Source of the DNA: CAZDDI01 sp964504195
Lineage (GTDB): Bacteria > Chloroflexota > Anaerolineae > B4-G1 > SLSP01
Length of the DNA: 13,742 nucleotides
Assembly: GCA_964504195.1 (NCBI GenBank)
Contig: CAZDDI010000087.1
Location: forward strand, 1-13,742
Direction of reading: 5' to 3'
Shown here one piece after another: positions 6,853-13,679 of this stretch. Under the pieces are notes generated by a model, which had not been told where the DNA came from, searched no databases, and was given only the letters and a program-made list of their open reading frames with translations. The position numbers were made by a program, and so were the translations under genes. The first letter of the stretch is position 1. Each line of letters opens with the position of its first letter.

Positions 6853-6991
6853 AGTAAAAATTTTACTACCGTACACTTGTAGATTTTTGCCACGAATTAA
6901 CACGAAAACAATAAGAAATTCGTAAAATTCATGCTAATTCGTGGCTGAAACTGAATGCGCCTGGAAAATGTACGGCAGATAAGTAAAAATT
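6853..6991 (+). mobile_element. MITE-like element, complete copy 3, with 10-bp flanking direct repeats
   Basis: The core (6866-6978, 113 bp) begins CTACCGTACA and ends TGTACGGCAG, inverted ends with one mismatch. The inner arms GCCACGAATT and AATTCGTGGC are retained. It is flanked by the direct repeat AGTAAAAATT (6853-6862 and 6982-6991), leaving exactly three bases on each side between repeat and inverted end, the same spacing as the left side of copy 2. The flanking repeat differs from that of copy 2, as expected for separate insertion events. It lies between divergent promoters, about 45 bases from the nearer one. Confidence 0.75.
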
Positions 6992-7036
6992 AGCATCATT
7001 TTATAACCAGATTGCTAATTTTGCTCGATCGCTTTC

Positions 7037-7066
7037 TTGAGGCAACTTGAGAATGCTCAATAATAT
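7037..7066 (+). promoter_or_regulatory. Promoter of the secreted-protein gene, with possible operator
   Basis: TTGAGG (7037-7042, four of six consensus bases) and TAATAT (7061-7066) are separated by 18 bases. A 14-base palindrome TTGAG-N4-CTCAA (7047-7060) fills the spacer and abuts the -10 box, a position where a bound protein would block RNA polymerase. The ribosome binding site GAGGAGG follows at 7082-7088. The operator is inferred from symmetry alone. Confidence 0.45.
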
Positions 7067-7092
7067 CATTCTAGTTTAGTTGAGGAGGCAAT

Positions 7093-8004
7093 ATGAGAAA
7101 ACTATTGGTGATGGTGGCGTTGGTGATGTTGCTCAGTTCTGTGTTGGGTGGTGCGCCGGCGGTCTCGGCGACTTCAGCAGAAGTCGCTTGTGGGCTGCCT
7201 ACGGTGGTCACGCTGTGGGCGGGACAGACAATAGATGTCGGGACGATCACGGTGACCAATGACGATGTCAATCTCTATGTTACCTATCAGACTAACGGTG
7301 ACTGGTATTTGACAGAAGCACACCTGTATGTTTTGGATTACGAACCGGTTGGACGGCTGGCTCCGGGCAAGGCTCCCTACAAGTGGGAAGGCGGCCCGGT
7401 GACAAGTTTCACCTTTACTGTACCTTTGGATAACTACGAATGTGGGGCCGTATTGTGGTTACAAGCCCACGCCGTAGTCGTCAAGATTGTTGACGGGGAA
7501 GTGGTGCAGGAAGAAACGGCTTATGGCGGCGACGTTGTGAAGCCGCGCAAAGGTTCATGGTATGCCAATATCATGTACGTTGTAGAATGCTGCGAAGATG
7601 AGCCTTCCTGCTGGGAGTTCGTGGATGAAACGGCATGGGCTGCTGGCCCGCGCTATGTGCGCCAGGGCAACTGGGCTACTTATACGCCCTATGTGCCTGA
7701 TAGCAGCGTTGTTCTGTATGCCGGCCAATATCACCCTGCTGGCACGGTCTACTTCTCGGCTCCAGTGGATGGAATGGTTACCATTACCATTAACCTCACC
7801 GAAGAATGGGTCTTCAACAATGTTGAAGAAAATGTGAAGATTCAAGACTACACATTGGCACCCACCGACGCTCCCTCACCCGGCTTGTTTGACTGGAAAT
7901 ATACCGCGGATGGGACTTTCTTCAGTGTGACTGTTCCCCAGAATAATTTCTATGGCGTCCATGCTGATGTAGGGTACTGGATAGATCTCTGTCCGGGTGA
8001 ATAG
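7093..8004 (+). CDS. Secreted protein with two tandem beta-rich repeats, function unknown
   Basis: This 303-residue protein has a signal peptide (MRKLL, hydrophobic core 4-20, probable cleavage after A26 in AVSA), so the mature form is exported. Two related halves are visible. LWAGQ with a following GT (41-52) corresponds to LYAGQ and GT (208-218). An APGK, YKW, FTVPLDNY series (90-115) corresponds to PSPG, DWKY, SVTVPQNNFYG (261-288). An ETA motif with a later G-W and YV occurs at 141-164 and 179-201. Similar repeats occur, from general knowledge, in exported proteins of environmental bacteria, with no assigned activity. Six cysteines are present, three clustered at 166-173. ATG at 7093 has GAGGAGG 4 bases upstream. 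It is a single-gene unit with its own promoter and terminator. Confidence 0.8.
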   Translation: MRKLLVMVALVMLLSSVLGGAPAVSATSAEVACGLPTVVTLWAGQTIDVGTITVTNDDVNLYVTYQTNGDWYLTEAHLYVLDYEPVGRLAPGKAPYKWEGGPVTSFTFTVPLDNYECGAVLWLQAHAVVVKIVDGEVVQEETAYGGDVVKPRKGSWYANIMYVVECCEDEPSCWEFVDETAWAAGPRYVRQGNWATYTPYVPDSSVVLYAGQYHPAGTVYFSAPVDGMVTITINLTEEWVFNNVEENVKIQDYTLAPTDAPSPGLFDWKYTADGTFFSVTVPQNNFYGVHADVGYWIDLCPGE

Positions 8005-8030
8005 TCCTTTACCTGGTTTCTCAATGTTTG

Positions 8031-8067
8031 ACGTTGCGCGGGGCTGTCTCCGCGCAACGTTTTGTTT
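8031..8067 (+). terminator. Rho-independent terminator after the secreted-protein gene
   Basis: A perfect 11-bp stem ACGTTGCGCGG/CCGCGCAACGT (8031-8041 and 8050-8060) with an 8-base loop is followed by TTTTGTTT (8060-8067). It lies 26 bases after the stop codon. Confidence 0.92.
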
Positions 8068-8126
8068 ATGAATACCTTACTCGCATGGCGTAAATCTCGC
8101 CAGCGTTGCCCTTACGCATTTGACCC

Positions 8127-8240
8127 TCAAAATGCTCTAAGCCCCCGTCCCGGGGATGTTTCCTGTACAGAACACTGCTTTACAAGCACTTTTTTGTGCC
8201 CAAGTCGCTCCGAGACGGGGCTTTGAGCCTTAAAATGCGA
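8127..8240. repeat. Palindromic GC-rich repeat, two-armed copy A
   Basis: The left arm GCTCTAAGCCCCCGTCCCGG (starting at 8134) is matched in inverse orientation by the right arm at about 8209-8228, with a few differences. Both arms have an AAAATGC motif just outside them. The centre contains a GCAC-TTTTTT-GTGC hairpin (8186-8199). A single arm of the same family occurs at 10269-10290 in the same orientation as the left arm. The two copies bracket the lipoprotein gene and its promoter. No open frame of note is inside. Confidence 0.7.
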
Positions 8241-8282
8241 TAGCCCCAATTCAAAGAGGGTGGGTAATAGTATGAAAGGGAT

Positions 8283-10124
8283 TTATGGATAGGGCACAGC
8301 TCCTGAGTCAGGCTCCAACTCCCATAAGGCCAACGGTTCGGCAGCTTGTCGTCCTACAACCCACAGCTGCCCCAAAGCATCTACTGTTCCCGTTTGGACA
8401 TGCAGCGCAGCGGCGGGCGGTTGCATCACTTGCTGCTCTCCAATCTGCACCACCTCCCCCAAAAGAAATAGCCAGGGCGTTCCGGTACGATCAAGCAAGA
8501 ACGGAGGAAAGATACCGGAATATAGCTGGTCTTGAGAGTAATCGCGCACCCCTGGGATTTCTATCCAGACGTTATCCTGAAAATAATAAAGTGCGCGGTT
8601 TGCATCGCAGCTTGCGCCCCCGCACAGCGCCGCGAGTAGCCACGGCGCGCCGGTAGAATCCAGCGTCAAAGCAACTGGGTACCCCCGGCGATATGCTTCC
8701 GGCTCCGGTAACAATAACTGCTGCCAATTGCCCGTCGTCTGATCGAAATTCCATACCTGACCGTGATCCATCCCAATCCAGACCCGCCCTTCAGCGTCGG
8801 CGGCGATGGCGGTCACGCACCCCCCTGCCACCGGGGACTGCGTGCCGTGCCAAATAAGCCCATCAAACCATCGCGCGCCGCCGCCGCCCATTGGCCCCGG
8901 GCCGCCCCAATCGCACGCTCCTACCCATAGTTGCTTGCGCTCCGGTACAAATGTGAGGGTAAACGCAACGAGAAAGTCCGGATCGGTTGCGGGCAACATC
9001 CCCAACGCTTCGCGCGTGAACACCGTCCAGCGCGCGCCATCAAAAACCCGCACATCTTGATCCGTGGCGAGCCAGACCTGACCCAGGTGGTCGCTCACGA
9101 CGCCCTGACGCTCTAATGCCCGCGGCTCCTCTACCGGAATCCATCCGGCATTAGCCGGGGTAAGTTCCCCAGCGAGGTGCTGATAATAGATCGTTTCCCC
9201 GGTAGCGCTGAAAAGCCAGGCGCGTTCCTCAGCGTCCACGCCCACCAGGATGTGGCCCTCAGGTAACCGTTGCTCTCCAGTCCACACACCATCGTGAAAG
9301 GTGGCATAACCCAATGCCGTCATCAGGCGCAAGCCGCCCGCAGGTAGCGCCTCCAAGCCGATAATCCAATCCCCCAGCGATGTAACCACTGGCGCGACCC
9401 GCCGGAAAGGCCCGGCCCATTCGGATTCTGCGGGCTTCGGGTAAATCAACGGCCAGGTAGCCGGTTCAGTAGCCGTTATCTGGTCAACAGCGCACTCCTG
9501 GTAGCGAGCTTCTGTCAGTACAAGTTGCTGCGCTTCCAGCTGATACAAATACCAGGTGCCACAATCTTTCAAGCCGCGCGCCGGGGCCAGGTTACGCAAT
9601 GTCTGTGTATCTGAATCATAGAGGGGTAATCCGTGGAGCATATCGCTCAGCTGCACTGTCCAGCCTTGTGTACCAGGCTGCACTTCCGGTATACTGAGTG
9701 CATGCACGATGGGTGCATTTGCGTGAGTATCGAGCCAGTAAAGGCGCTCTTCTACCCAATAAGGGCCGAGCGTACACGCAACAAAGATCAGGTATTGTTC
9801 ATCGGCCACAGGATAGATTTCGATACCGCCAGCATCTTCTGGCTGTCGTTCTACCAGCGTGAAACCAAGCTCACAGTCGTCCGGCCATGCTAACAGCGCA
9901 CGCCAGGCCGGACGCGCGCTGTTAGGCGGGGATGTTTGCGTGAGATCAAGCGCTACATTCAGCGGGGTGCTGTTTGCTATGACTACAGGTGAAACCGTCG
10001 GCAATGCTACGGGTGTTTCAGTAACTGGCGCAGCGATCGAGGTAGGCATCGTTCCAGACTTGCATCCCCCGGCCCACAACACTACATAGAGACATAACAG
10101 ATTCAAGATAATTTTGCGTTTCAT
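8283..10124 (-). CDS. Lipoprotein with DUF1176-like domain and beta-propeller repeats
   Basis: This 613-residue protein starts with a lipoprotein-type signal (MKRKI, hydrophobic stretch, AGGC with C21; alanine at -3 is unusual), then a Pro/Thr/Ser-rich linker to about residue 72. Residues about 75-215 resemble DUF1176: DDCELGF (C84), ACTLGPYW (C117), ARGLKDCGTW (C188) and a final EC (C211). Residues about 295-600 carry propeller repeats of the Reg_prop type, with D-x-x-G-x-x-W blades near 345 (DHLGQVWLAT), 443 (DAEGRVWIGM), 489, 545 and 582. A role in sensing or binding outside the cell is plausible but unassigned. ATG at 10124 is chosen because the longer open frame to 10319 runs through the promoter and a repeat. 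AAAGG lies 9 bases upstream. Confidence 0.82.
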   Translation of the reverse strand: MKRKIILNLLCLYVVLWAGGCKSGTMPTSIAAPVTETPVALPTVSPVVIANSTPLNVALDLTQTSPPNSARPAWRALLAWPDDCELGFTLVERQPEDAGGIEIYPVADEQYLIFVACTLGPYWVEERLYWLDTHANAPIVHALSIPEVQPGTQGWTVQLSDMLHGLPLYDSDTQTLRNLAPARGLKDCGTWYLYQLEAQQLVLTEARYQECAVDQITATEPATWPLIYPKPAESEWAGPFRRVAPVVTSLGDWIIGLEALPAGGLRLMTALGYATFHDGVWTGEQRLPEGHILVGVDAEERAWLFSATGETIYYQHLAGELTPANAGWIPVEEPRALERQGVVSDHLGQVWLATDQDVRVFDGARWTVFTREALGMLPATDPDFLVAFTLTFVPERKQLWVGACDWGGPGPMGGGGARWFDGLIWHGTQSPVAGGCVTAIAADAEGRVWIGMDHGQVWNFDQTTGNWQQLLLPEPEAYRRGYPVALTLDSTGAPWLLAALCGGASCDANRALYYFQDNVWIEIPGVRDYSQDQLYSGIFPPFLLDRTGTPWLFLLGEVVQIGEQQVMQPPAAALHVQTGTVDALGQLWVVGRQAAEPLALWELEPDSGAVPYP

Positions 10125-10211
10125 ATTTACCAACCTTTTGAAGTTCTTCTTGCCGCGGTTCCAGATTATTTTGGCGCCGAGGTTGCGATGAACCGCTATC
10201 CGCACATCTTC

Positions 10212-10239
10212 AGTATAGCGCACCTGCCCAGGTTGACAA
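10212..10239 (-). promoter_or_regulatory. Promoter of the lipoprotein gene
   Basis: On the minus strand TTGTCA (10234-10239, five of six consensus bases) and TATACT (10212-10217, five of six) are separated by 16 bases. The predicted transcript starts near 10205 and has a leader of about 80 bases. The promoter position rules out translation from the upstream in-frame ATG at 10319. Confidence 0.65.
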
Positions 10240-10261
10240 TGATGCTCATGCATTTTGGTTC

Positions 10262-10298
10262 CCCAAATGCTCCAAGCCCCTGTCCCGGAGGTGGTTCC
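10262..10298 (+). repeat. GC-rich repeat, single-arm copy B
   Basis: GCTCCAAGCCCCTGTCCCGG (starting at 10269), together with the preceding CAAAT and the following GTGGTTCC, matches the left arm of copy A at 8129-8164 over about 35 bases with few differences. No inverse right arm is seen nearby, so this is either half a palindromic unit or a truncated copy. It has the same orientation as the left arm of copy A. Confidence 0.65.
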
Positions 10299-10355
10299 GG
10301 CATACAATTTTGAGCGCAAAGGCCTGTTTTTATCCCCTGAGCAGTTACATGTCCC

Positions 10356-10384
10356 TTGCTCGTTCTCGCCTTTGGGTGTATTAT
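10356..10384 (+). promoter_or_regulatory. Promoter of eno
   Basis: TTGCTC (10356-10361, three of six consensus bases) and TATTAT (10379-10384) are separated by 17 bases. This gives a leader of roughly 55 bases before ATG 10447, containing AAGGAGG at 10435-10441. Confidence 0.5.
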
Positions 10385-10446
10385 AGAGCCTGGCAGGAGG
10401 GCTGTCACCGGGCCATAGAAGATCAAATCAGGCTAAGGAGGCTACT

Positions 10447-11733
10447 ATGTCTTACATTGAAGAAATCATTGCTCGCGAGATTCTCGACTCACGCGGCAAC
10501 CCCACCATTGAGGTGGAAGTCTTGGTGGCGGATGGCTCATCGGGACGTGCAGCTGTGCCTTCAGGTGCATCCACCGGTTCGCGCGAAGCGCTGGAAATGC
10601 GCGATGGCGACAAGGGCCGCTATCAAGGCAAGGGTGTCTTGCAGGCCGTGGATAACGTCAACACCATCATTGCCGAAGAAATCATCGGCTGGGAAATCAC
10701 CGATCAGAAGGGCATTGATGAGATGATGATTGAGCTCGATGGCACGCCGAACAAGGGAAAACTTGGCGCGAACGCGATTTTGGGCGTCTCGCTGGCTGTG
10801 GCGAAGGCAGCTGCTAATTTTGTGGATATGCCCCTCTACCGCTACATCGGCGGGACGTATGCACACCTGTTGCCCGTGCCGATGATGAACATCCTCAACG
10901 GCGGCAAGCATGCGGTGGATGGCCCTGATCTGCAGGAGTTCATGGCGATGCCCGTAGGCGCGCCCACCTTTGCCGAGGCGCTGCGCTGGGGCGCAGAGAC
11001 CTATCACAGCCTCAAGTCCGTGCTCAAGAAGCGCGGGTACGGCGTGGGCATTGGCGATGAGGGCGGTTTTGCGCCGAGTCTCAAGACCAACGAAGAGGCC
11101 ATTGAGGTCATTCTGGAAGCCATCCAGAAGGCCGGCTACGAGCCGGGCAAAGATATCTGGATCGCGCTCGATCCGGCGGCCACCGAGATTTACGAGAATG
11201 GTAAGTATAACCTCCACAAAGAGGGGCGCGTGCTGAGCAGCGAAGAGATGGTGGAGTTTTACGCTGCCTGGGTAGCGAAATACCCCATCATCAGCATCGA
11301 GGATGGCCTGGCTGAGGACGATTGGGCGGGCTTTGCGCTAATGACGGAGCGGCTGGGTGGCAAGATTCAAATCATGGGCGATGATTTGCTGGTGACAAAC
11401 ACCGAGTACATCGCGCGTGGTATCAAGGAAAAGGCCGCTAATTCTGTGTTAATCAAGCTCAACCAGATTGGCACGCTTACCGAAACCATTGCGGCGATTC
11501 GGATGGCACAGTCGCACAGCTGGACCGCCGTCACCTCGCACCGCTCCGGTGAGACCGAAGACTCCACCATTGCCGACCTCGCGGTAGCACTCAACACCGG
11601 CCAGATCAAGACCGGCGCGCCCTGCCGCTCGGATCGAGTCGCCAAATACAACCAGCTGCTCCGCATCGAGGAAGAGCTCGGCAGCGACGGCGTCTACGCC
11701 GGCATGGCTGCGTTCACCAACCTGGGCAAGTAA
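10447..11733 (+). CDS. eno: Enolase (phosphopyruvate hydratase)
   Basis: Cytosolic glycolytic enzyme interconverting 2-phosphoglycerate and phosphoenolpyruvate, EC 4.2.1.11; 428 residues, the usual bacterial length. Visible family motifs are SGASTG (39-44, flexible loop), NGGKHA (151-156), QEF with E164, GDEGGFAP with E205 (general acid region), the metal ligands D242, E285 (SIEDG) and D312 (GDDL), LIKLNQIGT with catalytic K337, SHRSGET (364-370), and IKTGAPCRSDR with K388. All expected catalytic and Mg-binding residues are present. ATG at 10447 has AAGGAGG 5 bases upstream. It has its own promoter and is followed by a hairpin 18 bases after the stop, so linkage to the next gene would rely on readthrough. 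Confidence 0.99.
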   Translation: MSYIEEIIAREILDSRGNPTIEVEVLVADGSSGRAAVPSGASTGSREALEMRDGDKGRYQGKGVLQAVDNVNTIIAEEIIGWEITDQKGIDEMMIELDGTPNKGKLGANAILGVSLAVAKAAANFVDMPLYRYIGGTYAHLLPVPMMNILNGGKHAVDGPDLQEFMAMPVGAPTFAEALRWGAETYHSLKSVLKKRGYGVGIGDEGGFAPSLKTNEEAIEVILEAIQKAGYEPGKDIWIALDPAATEIYENGKYNLHKEGRVLSSEEMVEFYAAWVAKYPIISIEDGLAEDDWAGFALMTERLGGKIQIMGDDLLVTNTEYIARGIKEKAANSVLIKLNQIGTLTETIAAIRMAQSHSWTAVTSHRSGETEDSTIADLAVALNTGQIKTGAPCRSDRVAKYNQLLRIEEELGSDGVYAGMAAFTNLGK

Positions 11734-11751
11734 GCGAATCAGCGATAAAGC

Positions 11752-11792
11752 GAATCAGCGAGTCGGAAATCCGACTCGCTGATTCTGGTTTT
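11752..11792 (+). terminator. Hairpin terminator after eno, preceded by a 12-base direct repeat
   Basis: GAATCAGCGAGTCGGA (11752-11767) is an exact inverted repeat of 11770-11785, giving a stem of about 15 bp with a tetraloop. It is followed by TGGTTTT, a weak T tract, so termination may be partial. The 12-mer GCGAATCAGCGA occurs at 11734-11745 and again at 11750-11761, the second overlapping the stem. The tract ends only 9 bases before the start of the next gene. Confidence 0.72.
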
Positions 11793-11801
11793 AGGAGAGA
11801 G

Positions 11802-13451
11802 ATGTTATGCCAACTTTTGCGGGAAAGTCTTACACGTTTGAACCGACCGGTTTATGCGAGAACATGGATTGCAGCGTCCCCGGCTAAGATGAGTCTCAAT
11901 CGCAAGCGTTGGCGTCTCTGGTGTGAAGGCTGCGCGCTGTTGATAATTCTCGCGGCGGCGGCTTATTTGCGCCTGTTCAACGTGGCGCTGACGCCGGGCT
12001 GGTACACCGACGAGGGCACGCATCTGGAAATTGCGCGCCATCTAACCGCAGGTCGGGTGCAGTATTTCGCTATTACACAATCCACGCTGCTCTTTGCTAA
12101 GCTCCCACTTTTCGAGCTCGCGTTCGCGCTGGTGTTACGCCTGGGCGGCGATGGAATGGGGGCGTTGCGCAGTCTTACCGGTGCGTTGGGGGTATTGACG
12201 ACGGCGCTCCTCTATGGCGTTGCCCGCCGCGCCACCACGCGCCCCGCATTGGCGTTGCTGGCAGCGCTGCTCTACGCGCTGTATCCGGACGCCATCCTCT
12301 ATAGCCGTTTTGGATTCAGCTACAATCTTCTGGCCCCGCTGGGGCTGCTCGCCGGGTGGGGGCTGTGGGAGTATTTGGAGCATGGAGCGCGACGCTGGCT
12401 CGCGCTTGCTGCGGTGGCTCTGGGCTTGGGACTGATTACCGAAGTCTGGACGTTGGCCTGGATTCCGCTCTTTGTGCTGATAGCGGCGTGGCGTCGCTGG
12501 CAAGCATTGCTCTGGGCGCTACCCTTGCTGGGATTGCCCGCTCTGCTCTATGCCGGGGCGCTGCTCCTATCAGCCCCGCAGGCTTTCATCTTCGATTTGG
12601 GCTTTACGCTGTTTCGGCTCAACGCGCTTCCGTTAGGCGCACAGATTGCCACGCTGGCGCGCAATCTGGCTGCCTTGTTCTTCCGTGATTTTTGGCTGGC
12701 TCTGGCGATTGTGGGATTGTTGATGTTGCGCCCTGGGCGTTTCCAGCGTTTGGCGTTACTATGGCTGTTATTCCCGATAGTGGTTTTGGGGCGTACCGTC
12801 TCGCTGTATTTGCTCAGTTTCTATTATATGATCCCGCTGTTGCCGTGGATAGCGCTGGGCGCAGCGGCAGCATTAGACGCCGGATTGCCGTATCTGGCGC
12901 ACCTTTTGGCAGACTGGAGTGCCGCCATCATCGCGCGTTGCGGGATGCGCGTCACCTTCCTGTGGAGCGTCATCGGTTGGGCATTGGCACTTATGTTGGT
13001 TGCATCCCCTTTGCTCGTGGTGACGATAGACAATGTCGCGCATCTGCGCGCGGGCAGCATCCGCACCGAGATTGATCCGTTTCTGCTTTCTCCCGCCGAT
13101 GCGCGTGCTGCTGCCACGTTTGTCAACGCCCACGCTGCGCCTGACGATGTGGCTATCGCCTCGCCCGCATTGGCCTGGCAGCTGACGCTGCGCGTCGCTG
13201 ATTTCCAGATGCCGGTGGCTTTTGATGAGCAGCATACGCCGCACTTGCCCGCCAACGTGCCGCCAGAGCGCTGGGCCTTCGATCCGCGCTATGAGACAGC
13301 CCGCTGGATTATCGTGGATAATCTCTGGCGTGGCTGGGGTGCAGCAAACGTCCCTGGTCTCGCTGCGCAAATTGCGGAAGTGGAGAGCTCCTGGCCCTGC
13401 CGCTTTCGCAGCGGAGAAATTGTGATCTACGAAAACCCCGCGCTGCCGTAA
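11802..13451 (+). CDS. GT-C membrane glycosyltransferase, PMT_2/GT39-like
   Basis: A 549-residue polytopic membrane protein (520 residues if it starts at ATG 11889). After the first helix comes TPGWYTDEG with acidic pair D70-E71, the expected catalytic position in the first outer loop of GT-C enzymes using polyprenyl-phosphate sugars. About ten more hydrophobic segments extend to about residue 410, followed by a soluble tail of about 140 residues. It lacks the C-terminal beta domain of the enzyme at 426-2300. The start is uncertain. ATG 11802 has AGGAG 4 bases upstream, but its first 29 residues are atypical. ATG 11889 (MSLNRKRW, then a helix) is a more usual N-terminus but lacks a ribosome binding site. 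Donor and acceptor are unknown. The eno hairpin lies just upstream. Confidence 0.88.
   Translation: MLCQLLRESLTRLNRPVYARTWIAASPAKMSLNRKRWRLWCEGCALLIILAAAAYLRLFNVALTPGWYTDEGTHLEIARHLTAGRVQYFAITQSTLLFAKLPLFELAFALVLRLGGDGMGALRSLTGALGVLTTALLYGVARRATTRPALALLAALLYALYPDAILYSRFGFSYNLLAPLGLLAGWGLWEYLEHGARRWLALAAVALGLGLITEVWTLAWIPLFVLIAAWRRWQALLWALPLLGLPALLYAGALLLSAPQAFIFDLGFTLFRLNALPLGAQIATLARNLAALFFRDFWLALAIVGLLMLRPGRFQRLALLWLLFPIVVLGRTVSLYLLSFYYMIPLLPWIALGAAAALDAGLPYLAHLLADWSAAIIARCGMRVTFLWSVIGWALALMLVASPLLVVTIDNVAHLRAGSIRTEIDPFLLSPADARAAATFVNAHAAPDDVAIASPALAWQLTLRVADFQMPVAFDEQHTPHLPANVPPERWAFDPRYETARWIIVDNLWRGWGAANVPGLAAQIAEVESSWPCRFRSGEIVIYENPALP
11807..11887 (+). other. Possible 26-codon leader ORF overlapping the glycosyltransferase start
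   Basis: ATG at 11807 is spaced 9 bases from AGGAG (11793-11797), a better distance than for ATG 11802. It opens a 26-codon frame ending in TAA at 11885-11887, one base before the in-frame glycosyltransferase ATG at 11889 (TAAGATG). This is the layout of a translationally coupled leader peptide. I do not recognise the peptide, and chance is a real possibility. Confidence 0.25.
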
Positions 13452-13473
13452 CGCAGCCTATTTTCGCAATACC

Positions 13474-13539
13474 GCAAAATTAACCCTGTAGGATGCTCAA
13501 AACACGCCTATTGACGGCTTTGACAGGGTGACTTTTGCG
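13474..13539 (+). repeat. 66-bp palindromic repeat, copy 1
   Basis: The ends CGCAAAATTAACCCTGT and ACAGGGTGACTTTTGCG are inverted repeats of 17 bp with two mismatches. Inside are further pairs TCAAA/TTTGA and GCC/GGC. A nearly identical sequence in the same orientation starts at 13680; the two differ by one transition and one A insertion or deletion. It begins 22 bases after the glycosyltransferase stop. Confidence 0.85.
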
Positions 13540-13576
13540 CGATGGCCGTCCAAGACAATGCCGTAGAGCAACCGGG

Positions 13577-13660
13577 AGAGGCTTCGGCAGGCTCAGCCAC
13601 CGGGCTTCGGCAGGCTCAGCCACCGGGCTTCTCCGGTGCCTGAGCCTGCCGAAGGCCTCT
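13577..13660. repeat. 13-mer array with inverted arm (TTCGGCAGGCTCA / TGAGCCTGCCGAA)
   Basis: Two 23-base tandem units (13582-13604 and 13605-13627) contain TTCGGCAGGCTCA, the reverse complement of the 13-mer repeated at 2333-2432. A forward copy TGAGCCTGCCGAA follows at 13641-13653. The outer parts 13577-13604 and 13633-13660 form an imperfect inverted repeat of about 28 bases, able to fold into a large hairpin. The array sits between two 66-bp repeats. Confidence 0.88.
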
Positions 13661-13679
13661 GCGCTCGTCACAGTAGTCC

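Larger units (their letters stand above)
6588..7092. other. AT-rich divergent intergenic region
   Basis: This 505-base gap separates the exporter operon (leftward) from the secreted-protein gene (rightward). It contains the exporter promoter (6614-6643), an 8-bp hairpin TGTGCTAC/GTAGCACA (6673-6680 and 6694-6701), element copy 3 (6863-6981), and the promoter and ribosome binding site of the downstream gene (7037-7088). Between 6702 and 6852 I see only AT-rich sequence without a recognisable feature. Confidence 0.6.
10125..10446. other. Divergent intergenic region, lipoprotein gene / eno
   Basis: These 322 bases hold the minus-strand promoter of the lipoprotein gene (10212-10239), the single-arm GC-rich repeat (10262-10298), and the plus-strand promoter and ribosome binding site of eno (10356-10441). 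The stretch 10299-10355 shows nothing recognisable. The lipoprotein leader would be about 80 bases long. Confidence 0.6.

Noticed and set aside
10233..10238. Perfect plus-strand TTGACA as the eno -35 box
   Set aside because: No -10-like hexamer lies 15-19 bases downstream. The site is better explained as part of the minus-strand -35 (TTGTCA).
10125..10319. 65-residue N-terminal extension of the lipoprotein frame to 10319
   Set aside because: It crosses a good promoter and a dispersed repeat, and would bury the lipoprotein signal peptide inside the protein.
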